The translations under genes were made by a program, and so were the position numbers. Shown here in pieces: positions 25,636-33,397 of a stretch of 64,000 bases of DNA. The DNA lies in contig CAJTTI010000008.1 of NCBI GenBank assembly GCA_910579225.1, forward strand, positions 62,001 through 126,000, read 5' to 3'. The notes under the pieces are model-generated. The model did not search any database, was not told the DNA's origin, and was given only the letters and a program-made list of their open reading frames with translations. This DNA is from an uncultured Lachnospiraceae bacterium (GTDB taxonomy: Bacteria > Bacillota > Clostridia > Lachnospirales > Lachnospiraceae). Numbering within the stretch: position 1 is the stretch's first letter; every line of letters starts with the position of its first letter.

Positions 25636-26338
25636 GAAGTGCCCCTCCTTTTCTCAGATAATCCATATACACTTTTACAAACTCCTTGTATTTTCTTCTG
25701 GAAAGACATATAGTCTCTCCATTTGTCAGGGATATACGATCCTTCTCATACTCGGCAATATGCCCCATATTCACGATATATCCCCTGTGACAGCGATAGA
25801 AATTTCTGCCTAACTGTTGTTCCAAATCTCTCATATCAGAATATAGTTCCAAGCATTCATTTGCCGTATGAAAATTTACCATTCGATTTTGGCTTTCAAC
25901 ATACAGAATATGGTTCCTGCTCAAAATAATCGTTTTTCCATTTGACTTAATAAAAAACGGTTCTTCCGCTAATCCCCTTTTTTTCTCTGCCGCTGCTACA
26001 GCCTTGGCAAATATCTCTGCAAATTTTTTCTCTTCAATCGGCTTCAAAAGGTAATGAAAGGCGGATACGTCAAAAGATTCAAATACATACTCTTTTAAGC
26101 CTGTAATAAAAATCAACAAGGCTTCTTCTTTTTTATTCCGCAGCATTCTTGCTGTCTGAATTCCATTTATACCATCCATTTGTATATCAAGAAATATGAT
26201 ATCAAATATTTTCGTTTCTTTTAACAGTGTTTCTCCAGAAGCGAACAGTTCTATATCACAATCGGGTATTTGTTTTTTTACTAATTTTCCTATCTGTTCA
26301 CAGATGATTTTTTCATCATCGCATATGGCTATGGTCAT
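25622..26338 (-). CDS. LytTR-family response regulator (AgrA-like)
   Basis: 238 residues. The receiver domain has D7/D8 (CDDEK), phosphoacceptor D51 (FLDIQMDG) and the Lys in FHYLLKPI. Residues about 130-235 form a LytTR DNA-binding domain (ILYVESQNRMVNFH, FYRCHRGYIVNMGHIAEYEK, SRRKYKEF). GAGGTG stands 6 nt before the ATG. It is the first gene of the pair with the downstream sensor kinase and probably of the coiled-coil gene too. LytTR proteins bind paired direct repeats about 20 bp apart; none were confidently identified in the upstream gap 26339-26625, where I see no gene. Confidence 0.92.
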   Translation of the reverse strand: MTIAICDDEKIICEQIGKLVKKQIPDCDIELFASGETLLKETKIFDIIFLDIQMDGINGIQTARMLRNKKEEALLIFITGLKEYVFESFDVSAFHYLLKPIEEKKFAEIFAKAVAAAEKKRGLAEEPFFIKSNGKTIILSRNHILYVESQNRMVNFHTANECLELYSDMRDLEQQLGRNFYRCHRGYIVNMGHIAEYEKDRISLTNGETICLSRRKYKEFVKVYMDYLRKGGALLESF

Positions 26339-26625
26339 TTGCTCACCTCTTTGTTTTTATATCGGCGGATGTAAAAAAGATTTTATGGAATCTGACAGAT
26401 GGTATGGATTTTGTAGTGAATGGTTAAAAATTCGTATCTCATGTGAATGGATTTATAAATAAAAGACCACATCAGGCCTGCAAATATCAAATGGCCCAAC
26501 ATGCTTTTTTACACTTCTTAACACATCTTGGAGACCTCGAACTCCGTCTGTCCGGCTTCTTTTTCATGTACAGGCAAAAAAACCTTCCCCGGAAAGAGAG
26601 AAGGGCATTTGCCATTGTTCTGTTA

Positions 26626-27500
26626 TCACCAGTATCTCCCTATCAAAGAGACCAGTTCCTCATAAATAATTTCTTCCGCATGGATGTGTATAGAATTACA
26701 GTGGCGCACCCATTCAAGCTGGTCAAAGGAGCAGGTAAACCAAAAAATTCCCTGACAAGGCCCCTCACACATCTCTCCTGGTATAAGGGTAGGCGTATGG
26801 CCGGCCACCACCATGCCGTGAGGCTTTCCGCCCAGCAGGTATGCCTCCTCTCTGGCCTGGAGATAAAATTCCTCCAAAGAGGAATACCCGGCCCCTGCAA
26901 TGTCTCTGAAATTCTCCGCATACCCCCATGAACCATCACACAGGCCCGCTCCTTCACTCTCAGCTCATAGAGCAGAGGCATTTCCCAGATCATTTTCATC
27001 CATCGGTACAAATCCCGAAGGGTTGCCCCCTTTTTCTCCAAAAGCGTGTGAATGGTGCCATAAAGGTCAAAATATCCGCCAGGCAGGCCCTTCTTCTTCA
27101 TATAATATCTCAGAGACTCATACAGGACAAGCCCTTTTCGTGGACAATCCAGATCTGATTGAAGTTCCAACTCCTGATCCATCCTCTCCATCAGCTTTAC
27201 GGTGGCCGCAAACTCCTCATCATGGTTTCCCCGGATGGCGTACACATTTTCGGGCCTTTGCTCCAGCCACTGCAACATCCGAAAACTGTCCTCTGGAAAG
27301 CCACCGCTCCTCTTTGGGAAGCTCTCCCTCACACCTTTGATCATTCCCGGGCCCGGGAAGCTTTTGAAAAATTGACCTTTGTTTGACCTTCCTCTGAGAT
27401 TATAACATAAGGCAGAGTCAGTCAGTGCCAACAGTATGACGGGATATTCCGGATATACATAATAGGGGCGGTTAAGACCAAGTTTTAACCAACCCCACAC
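26626..27500 (-). pseudogene. frameshifted and 5'-degraded metallophosphoesterase (PPP-like)
   Basis: Two overlapping frames together make one protein. The upstream frame holds YAIRGNHDEEF (GNHD motif) and runs to CVMVHGG (HGG motif); the downstream frame continues as YAENFRDIAGAGYSSLEEF, then GMVVAGHTPTLI and ends at 26626. The switch falls in a run of five C (five G on the coding strand) at 26923-26927: one extra base there restores a continuous reading frame. The N-terminal GDxHG and GDxVDRG motifs are not visible upstream of about 27300, so the front is also lost or scrambled. Either a true pseudogene or a homopolymer sequencing error plus an old 5' truncation. Confidence 0.75.
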
Positions 27501-27654
27501 CCCATCAGAAATGCGCTGGCTCCCGGCCTAGAAGATCAAAAGGTTTATGGTAGAGCAGACCATGATTAAAAAGGCCATTGCAAAATAAATGATTGCTCAT
27601 CTATTTTACAACAGCCCTCTATTATTTAATATTGGTTCAAAATTTTTGCACTGT

Positions 27655-28842
27655 TTACCTCTTCACCCGATACACCGCAAAGGTCACCGTACCGTCCTCA
27701 TTCAGGACAGCAGTTTCTATTCTCAGGCTTGCCACCCCTTCTTCATCGAAGGAATAACCAGTCACTGCTGCGCTTCCTGGTTTTTGATCCGGAAAGCTCT
27801 CATCCAGGAAGATCACGCCGCTTCCGCCGCCTTTGTCTCCCAGATCATAGGAATAATCAGCAGTGCCGTCTCCGTTGGATTTACAGATCTGCACGGTGGA
27901 TTCAATCCGTTCTGCGTCCTCTTTGATCCTGCCTTCCATCAGTTCCGTTTTAAATCCCTCAACCCATGCTTCAACTTCCATATCCTGTTCGCTCATCTCC
28001 ATGGGAGGGGTCGGCTCCTCTTCTTCCATGGACTTTAAAAATGCCTCGGCCGCCTGAGGGTCGCCTTTTGCCGGGTCCAGGGGAAGATCAAACAAGGCAT
28101 TGACTTTCTCATATGTTTCATTTCTTGTGATCACTCCTGTCTCCTTATCAAAGAAATAAGCCTCATTGTCATAAAATGTCCCAGAACTGACGCCGATATA
28201 GAGCCCCCGGTCCGCAAAAATATCTATATTTTCCATATCCAACAGGCGATACTGAATCCCATCCTGAACAAATTCACTGTATCCGCCGCCCATATTCATA
28301 ATCCCGTAGTTCCAAGGTTCCAGGCCTTTGATGTACGGCGACACATAGAAGGCCTCTTCACCATAAGCCTCTTCACCGGTGTCCGGCATAGGCGTGCCGT
28401 CGGCCCGCTCAATGGCAACCGCTGCATAGAACCGGTCATCCTCCACCTGGCCTTTGTGATCTTCTGCCAGATATTCACTGATATTTTTTCCGGACACTGC
28501 TCCTAAAAGTGTCACCCGAAAGCCCCCATACTCCTGGGTCTCATTGACGAGCACCGCGTCTTCTCCCTGGAAAGCTTCCACAAGCTTCTGATCTTTATTC
28601 CTCTCGGCAATCTGTCCAGGTGTCAGATATCTGGCTGCCGCCACCACCGCTGCAGATCCGATCACCAACGTCACCGCTGCCGCCGCTACCGCCACTGAAA
28701 ACCTGCCTTTTTTCTTTTTCCCTGTTTTTGCCATATTTGCCATCTCCTCTGCCTGATATAAGATATTTCGGTTGAGCCATGTGTCTGGCTCTTCGGTCGG
28801 AGAAAGGGCCTGTTTTAAAATGCGGTCAAATTCTTTTTTCAT
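27655..28842 (-). CDS. anti-sigma factor-like membrane protein, partner of ECF sigma
   Basis: 395 residues. A cytoplasmic N-terminal part of about 45 residues (MKKEFDRILKQAL, then WLNRNILYQAEEMAN) is followed by one membrane helix (FSVAVAAAAVTLVIGSAAVV) and a large external domain rich in acidic residues. It resembles the DUF4179-type proteins encoded next to sigma-70 family genes, which hold the sigma factor at the membrane until a signal releases it. It overlaps the sigma gene by 17 nt, and GGAGG lies 9 nt before the ATG. The function is inferred mainly from context and topology. No zinc-binding HxxxCxxC motif is seen. Confidence 0.75.
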   Translation of the reverse strand: MKKEFDRILKQALSPTEEPDTWLNRNILYQAEEMANMAKTGKKKKGRFSVAVAAAAVTLVIGSAAVVAAARYLTPGQIAERNKDQKLVEAFQGEDAVLVNETQEYGGFRVTLLGAVSGKNISEYLAEDHKGQVEDDRFYAAVAIERADGTPMPDTGEEAYGEEAFYVSPYIKGLEPWNYGIMNMGGGYSEFVQDGIQYRLLDMENIDIFADRGLYIGVSSGTFYDNEAYFFDKETGVITRNETYEKVNALFDLPLDPAKGDPQAAEAFLKSMEEEEPTPPMEMSEQDMEVEAWVEGFKTELMEGRIKEDAERIESTVQICKSNGDGTADYSYDLGDKGGGSGVIFLDESFPDQKPGSAAVTGYSFDEEGVASLRIETAVLNEDGTVTFAVYRVKR

Positions 28843-29359
28843 TTAAAACAACCTCCAGTTCTTTTTTTAGCAACTTTTTCGCCTTAAACAACCGGCTTTT
28901 GACGGTTCCTTCCGGCAGCCTTAAGACTCCCGAGATCTCGGAGAGCTTCAGCTCTTCCATATAGAAAAGCAATACCGGCAGTCGGTATTTTTCCGGCAAT
29001 CTGCTTACGGCCCTCCGGATCATCCTCCGCTCTTCTTCGGATATAATCTGCTCCTCCGGCAGTTCTTCTCCCGTTGGCAGCTCCAGTTCCATCTCCTCCA
29101 TGGACTGCATTGGTCCGGTAATCTTCTGTCTTACGGCATATTTCCGTTTTCGGTTCCGCCACAGGTTGACCGCCACGGACAGAAGGTAGCTTTTTAGATT
29201 CCTTTTGATATCCAGCCGCTCAGAAAGCTCCACCATTTTCAGAAATGTATCCTGGTACAGATCATCCGCCTCCTGTCTGCTTCTGGTCAGCTGACAGCAA
29301 AAGGAATAGACCGCTTTTCCATTCTCTCTGATACATGTCTCCAGTTCTTCATGGCTCAT
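28826..29359 (-). CDS. ECF-type RNA polymerase sigma factor
   Basis: 177 residues. Region 2 includes EADDLYQDTFLKMVEL and NLKSYLLSVAVNLWRNRKRK. Region 4 is SRLPEKYRLPVLLFYMEEL, with the helix-turn-helix LSEISGVLRLPEGTVKSRLF. A Glu-rich linker separates them. It should direct RNA polymerase to a small regulon, probably including its own operon, when freed from the adjacent membrane anti-sigma protein. A typical ECF promoter could not be pinned in the 158-nt upstream gap. Confidence 0.92.
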   Translation of the reverse strand: MSHEELETCIRENGKAVYSFCCQLTRSRQEADDLYQDTFLKMVELSERLDIKRNLKSYLLSVAVNLWRNRKRKYAVRQKITGPMQSMEEMELELPTGEELPEEQIISEEERRMIRRAVSRLPEKYRLPVLLFYMEELKLSEISGVLRLPEGTVKSRLFKAKKLLKKELEVVLNEKRI

Positions 29360-29476
29360 GTTGTGATCCTCCAGTTTCAGACGTCTTTTCTGAAGGTTTT
29401 GCCCTTCACTCTTATATGGTCACAGTCTGGAAAAAAGTTCACAGCCCCGTTTATCAAATTATAATTCCCCGAATAT

Positions 29477-29504
29477 AAAAAAACGGATACATTTTCTGCA
29501 CCCG
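29477..29504 (-). terminator. intrinsic terminator of galE-IIB operon
   Basis: On the minus strand CGGGTGCA pairs with TGTATCCG (two G-U pairs, 5-nt loop) followed by TTTTTTTAT. It begins 14 nt after the IIB-like gene stop and ends the galE transcript. Confidence 0.8.
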
Positions 29505-29517
29505 CTTTTTCTGCCGA

Positions 29518-29841
29518 TTATTTTAAGAGCTGATCTTTGTAACGCCTGATCTCAGCCAGCGCTTCCTGCATGACCCGGTCTCCCCTGGCCATGCCAAAAT
29601 CCCTGGTATCCACAGCCAGCACTGGAATATGGTCTGGAACCTGTTCTCTTACGCTGGCCAGGGCACAACGCACCTGCGGACCCACAAGGACAATATCCGC
29701 ATCCTCCTTCCCCTCATCCAGTCCGGAGAGCGAGGATATGATGATCTCTGCCTCCATCAGATTGGCATGCACCCAGGCAGACATCCGGTCTTTCAGAATA
29801 CTGGCAGAAGTTCCGGAATAACTCACCAATACAACTTTCAT
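29518..29841 (-). CDS. PTS lactose/cellobiose-type IIB-like protein lacking the phospho-cysteine
   Basis: 107 residues, the full length of a free-standing IIB domain. The fold signatures are present: beta-1/P-loop VVLVSYSGTSASIL and the second conserved site ADIVLVGPQVRCAL. In true IIB proteins of this class the loop reads VxxCxxGxSTS; here Ser7 stands where the phosphorylated Cys should be, so it probably cannot relay phosphate in the usual way. No IIA or IIC partner is nearby. It follows galE by 19 nt and shares its terminator. It may be regulatory, or a redirected fold. The family call is good and the function unknown. Confidence 0.75.
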   Translation of the reverse strand: MKVVLVSYSGTSASILKDRMSAWVHANLMEAEIIISSLSGLDEGKEDADIVLVGPQVRCALASVREQVPDHIPVLAVDTRDFGMARGDRVMQEALAEIRRYKDQLLK

Positions 29842-29860
29842 CTCTTCCCTCTCTGATCAT

Positions 29861-30883
29861 TTATTCCGGATCATTATATCCGTTGGGATTCTGGGACTGC
29901 CATCTCCAGGAATCTGCGCACATCTCTTCGATGCCGTACTCCGCCTCCCAGCCAAGCTCTTCCTTTGCTTTCGTCGGATTGCAGTAGCAGGTGGCGATAT
30001 CTCCCGCACGGCGGGGCTTGATCTCATACGGCAGGTCTTTTCCACAGGCTTTACTAAATGCATCCACAACCTGCAATACACTGTAACCATGTCCGGTACC
30101 CAGATTGTAGATCCGCACGGTTTTCTCTTCTTTAAACTTTTCCAGCGCTTTCACATGACCTTTTGCCAAATCCACCACATGGATATAATCTCGAACACCA
30201 GTTCCATCCGGCGTGTCATAGTCATTGCCGAAGACGCCGACGCATTTTAATTTGCCGATGGCTACCTGCGCCACATAGGGCAGCAGATTGTTGGGGATAC
30301 CTTTGGGATCCTCCCCGATCTTTCCGGACTTATGGGCTCCGATGGGGTTAAAGTAACGAAGCAGGATCACGTTCCACTCCGGATCGGACTTCTGGATATC
30401 CATCAGTACCTGCTCCAGCATCGTCTTGGTCTGACCATAGGGATTGGTAGGGGATTGTTTCGGACAATTCTCCGTGATAGGAATCTCCAGAGGATCACCA
30501 TACACCGTGGCAGAGGAACTGAAGATGATGTTCTTCACGCCGTTCTTTCTCATGGTATCACACAGAAGCAGAGTTCCTGTCATATTATTATAATAGTATT
30601 CGATTGGTTTTGCCACAGATTCACCGACTGCTTTGTACCCTGCAAAATGAATCACCGCATCTGGTTTTTCTTTTACAAAAATCTCCCCGAGTTTTGGCTG
30701 ATCCAGCAGATCTGCCTCATAAAACTTCAGGGATTTTCCTGTAATATCCTGGACCCGGTCCAGCGCTTTCTCACTTGCATTGTACAGATTATCAACAACA
30801 ACGACTTCATAGCCTTCATTCAGAAGTTCCACACAGGTATGGCTTCCGATATACCCAGCCCCTCCTGTTACCAAGATTTTCAT
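29861..30883 (-). CDS. galE: UDP-glucose 4-epimerase
   Basis: 340 residues, the typical GalE length. NAD-binding motif VTGGAGYIGSH at the N-terminus. Catalytic Ser-Ser-Ala-Thr (FSSSATVYG) and YxxxK (YGQTKTMLE) of the extended SDR family, then the substrate region LRYFNPIGAHKSG and DYIHVVDLAKGH. Interconverts UDP-glucose and UDP-galactose. The ATG at 30883 is taken as start because it begins directly at MKILVTGG; an in-frame ATG 9 nt upstream is possible. A TTGCTA/TACACT promoter at 31025-31053 gives a leader of about 130 nt. No other Leloir genes adjoin it. Confidence 0.95.
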   Translation of the reverse strand: MKILVTGGAGYIGSHTCVELLNEGYEVVVVDNLYNASEKALDRVQDITGKSLKFYEADLLDQPKLGEIFVKEKPDAVIHFAGYKAVGESVAKPIEYYYNNMTGTLLLCDTMRKNGVKNIIFSSSATVYGDPLEIPITENCPKQSPTNPYGQTKTMLEQVLMDIQKSDPEWNVILLRYFNPIGAHKSGKIGEDPKGIPNNLLPYVAQVAIGKLKCVGVFGNDYDTPDGTGVRDYIHVVDLAKGHVKALEKFKEEKTVRIYNLGTGHGYSVLQVVDAFSKACGKDLPYEIKPRRAGDIATCYCNPTKAKEELGWEAEYGIEEMCADSWRWQSQNPNGYNDPE

Positions 30884-31024
30884 ACGCCTCATTTCCTCTC
30901 TTAGATTCCTTATTTAAAGCCGTCCGGCCGTCTTTTGTGCCTGGCTGCACAGATTGCCTGTACAGTTTCACCAGATATCCATGTATCGGCACGCCGAACC
31001 AGCGCGGACTGCCCGTTAACTATC

Positions 31025-31053
31025 AGTGTAGCACAATTCCTACGGATTAGCAA
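31025..31053 (-). promoter_or_regulatory. galE promoter
   Basis: Minus strand TTGCTA (31048-31053), 17-nt spacer, TACACT (31025-31030). The 339-nt galE-31223 gap holds this and a divergent promoter. The roughly 130-nt galE leader has short hairpins but no riboswitch I can recognise. Confidence 0.6.
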
Positions 31054-31133
31054 ACAGACATTTTACAAAATCTTTCTGAAAATTTTTCCGGCTGTCCCAC
31101 CCTCAGATTACCCGGACAGTTCCCGGATAAATC

Positions 31134-31162
31134 TTGTATTTTCCGTAAACTGGATTTATAAT
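31134..31162 (+). promoter_or_regulatory. promoter of 31223 gene
   Basis: TTGTAT (31134-31139), 17-nt spacer, TATAAT (31157-31162). A CAGACC-ACA-GGTCTG hairpin (31181-31195) sits in the leader between the promoter and the AGGAG ribosome site. Confidence 0.7.
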
Positions 31163-31222
31163 ATTCATATATTTTAACGACAGACCACAGGTCTGCCATC
31201 CGTAAAAAAGGAGAAAATATCT

Positions 31223-31744
31223 ATGAAAAACCAATTATTTGAAGAAGCAAAACGTTCTGACACACTCAGTAAAGAGCTGATCAGCAATCTTCTGGAGTCC
31301 ATGGAGTACAGCAGTATCTCTTTTATCAACTGGACCATTGATGTACTGAAGATTTTGAAAACCCGTATCGACCGCGGTGATAAAATTACAGATGCGGTCT
31401 CCAAAGTAGTCTATGACAAAAAATCATTCCAGGCATTTGTCAAGAAGAATTTTTCCTCTTACATATTCAGTCAGGTATTTGCAGATCCAAAGAAAGCGGA
31501 AAAAGTTTACTTTCACCTGGAATCCTGCGACGGCGGTTATAATCTGATCATGTCCTCCTCATCCAAAGAGAAGACATACCGCTGGATTTCCAGTTTAAGC
31601 GAACGTTTTTCTCTGGTGGAAATGATCGCAACCGGCGTTCTTTATGTAAAAGACAACCGCAAAGACACCTACATGCCTTTCATCTCCGAGCATGGAAAAT
31701 ACTGCAGATATGACCAAAAGACCGGAAAGATCCTGGAACTTTGA
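31223..31744 (+). CDS. hypothetical protein
   Basis: 173 residues, mainly helical in the first half (MKNQLFEEAKRSDTLSKELI, INWTIDVLKILKTRID), with a more beta-like second half (KAEKVYFHLESCDGGYNLIM). No signal peptide, membrane segment or known motif is recognised. It is a single-gene unit with a good promoter and ribosome site (AGGAG), facing away from galE and ending at two tandem hairpins. The coding call is firm because of these signals. No function can be assigned. Confidence 0.7.
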   Translation: MKNQLFEEAKRSDTLSKELISNLLESMEYSSISFINWTIDVLKILKTRIDRGDKITDAVSKVVYDKKSFQAFVKKNFSSYIFSQVFADPKKAEKVYFHLESCDGGYNLIMSSSSKEKTYRWISSLSERFSLVEMIATGVLYVKDNRKDTYMPFISEHGKYCRYDQKTGKILEL

Positions 31745-31756
31745 TCCCGCGTCCTG

Positions 31757-31805
31757 CAGGCTGTCGTTTCCCCGGCAGCCTGTAGAACCACAGGAGCAGC
31801 TCCTG
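31757..31805. terminator. two tandem hairpins between convergent genes
   Basis: CAGGCTG/CAGCCTG (31757-31763 with 31776-31782) and CAGGAG-CAG-CTCCTG (31791-31805). They fill the 66-nt gap between converging genes. Neither is followed by a clear T-run, so termination strength is uncertain. Confidence 0.5.
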
Positions 31806-31810
31806 CTCTC

Positions 31811-32701
31811 TCAAATTCCCCGACAATCAAATGCCGGTATAAAACTCTCCTCTGCACAGCCTCCCATCTGAATATATACCTCTCTCATTCCAAGAAACCT
31901 CGCATAGTTCACCACTTCTTCATATTCCTCTTCTGTAATCCTCCGGTTCAGTTCAGGAAAATCTCTGACATGAGAAAGGGGGGTATACTGGTTCAGGATA
32001 CTGACCCGGATCTGTTCTCCCCACATATCATGCAAGTATTCCAGCACATCTTTACTGTCATACACGCATCCCGGAAGTACCAGATGTCGCACAATCACTC
32101 CCCTCTGCATGATGCCCCTGCTGTCATAAACCGGCGGACCCGTCTGACGGACCATCTCTGCCAGCGCTTCTTTGGCCCATTTGGGATAATCTGCAGCATG
32201 AGAATATCTTTCAGCCAGTATCCGGCTCTGATATTTAAAATCCGGAAGCCAGATATCCACCAGTCCCTCCAGCTTTTGCAACATCTCCGCTTTCTCGTAT
32301 CCTCCGGTATTGTACACCACCGGAATCTTCAGATTTTGCGCTTTCGCCTGTTTCAGCGCCCGAAGCACTGCAGGCAGAAAATGCCCTGCTGTCACCAGAT
32401 TGATATTATTGGCCCCCTGCGCCTGCAGTTCTAAAAAGATTTCCGACAGCCTCTGAGAGCTGACCTGTCTTCCCGCGTTCCCTGCGGCAATCTCATGATT
32501 CTGACAGAATACGCATCGAAGCGTACAGCCAGAGAAGAAGACTGCACCGGACCCCTCTGTCCCGCTGATGCACGGTTCCTCCCAGTAGTGGAGCGCTGCT
32601 CTGGCCGCATAGGGCTCCATGGGCATCCGGCAGTATCCTATCTCTCCATGAGCTCTGTCCGCCATACACTCTCTTGGGCAGAGCCTGCATCCCCCTTTCA
32701 T
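31811..32701 (-). CDS. radical SAM protein, PflX/PflA-like (COG1313 type)
   Basis: 296 residues. N-terminal Cys cluster CRLCPRECMADRAHGEIGYC, then the radical SAM site FSGCTLRCVFCQN (CxxxCxxC, binding the 4Fe-4S cluster and S-adenosylmethionine). The remainder is a TIM-barrel-like domain (LVTAGHFLPAVLRAL, YNTGGYE, DIWLPDFKY). The ATG at 32701 overlaps the upstream HD gene stop as ATGA and begins MKGGCRLCPREC; the longer frame upstream is inside the HD gene. The family resembles pyruvate formate-lyase activating enzymes, but its physiological target is not established. Confidence 0.88.
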   Translation of the reverse strand: MKGGCRLCPRECMADRAHGEIGYCRMPMEPYAARAALHYWEEPCISGTEGSGAVFFSGCTLRCVFCQNHEIAAGNAGRQVSSQRLSEIFLELQAQGANNINLVTAGHFLPAVLRALKQAKAQNLKIPVVYNTGGYEKAEMLQKLEGLVDIWLPDFKYQSRILAERYSHAADYPKWAKEALAEMVRQTGPPVYDSRGIMQRGVIVRHLVLPGCVYDSKDVLEYLHDMWGEQIRVSILNQYTPLSHVRDFPELNRRITEEEYEEVVNYARFLGMREVYIQMGGCAEESFIPAFDCRGI

Positions 32702-33234
32702 TGATCTGTCAGCCTCCGAAACCATTCCAGGTATCTTCTCTCCGTCATCTGGAATGGCTCCGTATCGAATACAGGGCAGCTCTGAAGCTGTCCCGGACAT
32801 TCCATCAGCTTCTCCCCCATAAAAGAATCAAATTCATAATATAAAAGCACATCATCCAGCTTTCGCCAGAGTTTTGTCTCTTCTTCCGACAGAACTCCCA
32901 TGTATTTCTCAAATATTATTTCCTGAAGCATTTGTTCAATCTCTTTGTATTTTGGCAAATACCGTTTCACCGGACGCGTAATATCCGCCAGATAAGCTTC
33001 ACTGGCATCATGCAGCAGACACGCCAGCTGTACGCGGGGCGTATATCCTCTTGCTAACGCTTCCTCACAGCAGTGGATGCAATGCTGACCCACCGAATAA
33101 AATCTGGGAAAATGTCCGTTGGCGCGGACCATCAGAGACAATGCATGCGCAATATCCTCTACACAGATATCCTCCGGTTTTGGTGCAAGCGGCAGCATAT
33201 GTCTCTTTGTATAGGTCGTAATATCCTCTCCCAT
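32698..33234 (-). CDS. HD-domain hydrolase (YfbR-like 5'-nucleotidase/phosphohydrolase)
   Basis: 178 residues. Metal-binding pattern: FYSVGQHCIHCC, CLLHDASEAYLADITRPVK (HD motif with the typical EAYLxDI run) and a distal Asp in KLDDVLLYYE. Proteins of this group are metal-dependent phosphohydrolases, often on deoxynucleotides. The ATG at 33234 has AGGAGGAG 7-8 nt upstream; earlier in-frame ATGs at 33258 and 33381 lack this. Translationally coupled to the radical SAM gene. Confidence 0.85.
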   Translation of the reverse strand: MGEDITTYTKRHMLPLAPKPEDICVEDIAHALSLMVRANGHFPRFYSVGQHCIHCCEEALARGYTPRVQLACLLHDASEAYLADITRPVKRYLPKYKEIEQMLQEIIFEKYMGVLSEEETKLWRKLDDVLLYYEFDSFMGEKLMECPGQLQSCPVFDTEPFQMTERRYLEWFRRLTDQ

Positions 33235-33303
33235 ATTCTGACTCCTCCTCTCATCCATTTTAATATAAATAGCTCCCTGTGCCTGTTCAATTATAAATTG
33301 CGA

Positions 33304-33358
33304 TTGAATGAACGAATAGAAATGTGTATAATATGTGATTATCAGGCGATAAACGTTT
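33304..33358 (+). promoter_or_regulatory. promoter of AI-2E-family gene with downstream AAACGTTT
   Basis: TTGAAT (33304-33309), 17-nt spacer, TATAAT (33327-33332), about 65 nt before the start codon. A perfect AAACGTTT palindrome (33351-33358) falls just after the likely transcription start, where bound repressor would block elongation or initiation. It is the third copy of this octamer in the window, all three in intergenic DNA. Confidence 0.65.
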
Positions 33359-33397
33359 GATTGTACGCAAATATTTGACAAGGAGTATCTGACCTCT

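Noticed and set aside
27346..27360. TCCCGGGCCCGGGA palindrome upstream of the broken phosphoesterase
   Set aside because: A single G/C-rich palindrome with no T-run and no flanking promoter elements; probably chance.
30884..31024. Possible riboswitch in the galE leader
   Set aside because: Small hairpins are present but no conserved core of any riboswitch class I know could be matched.
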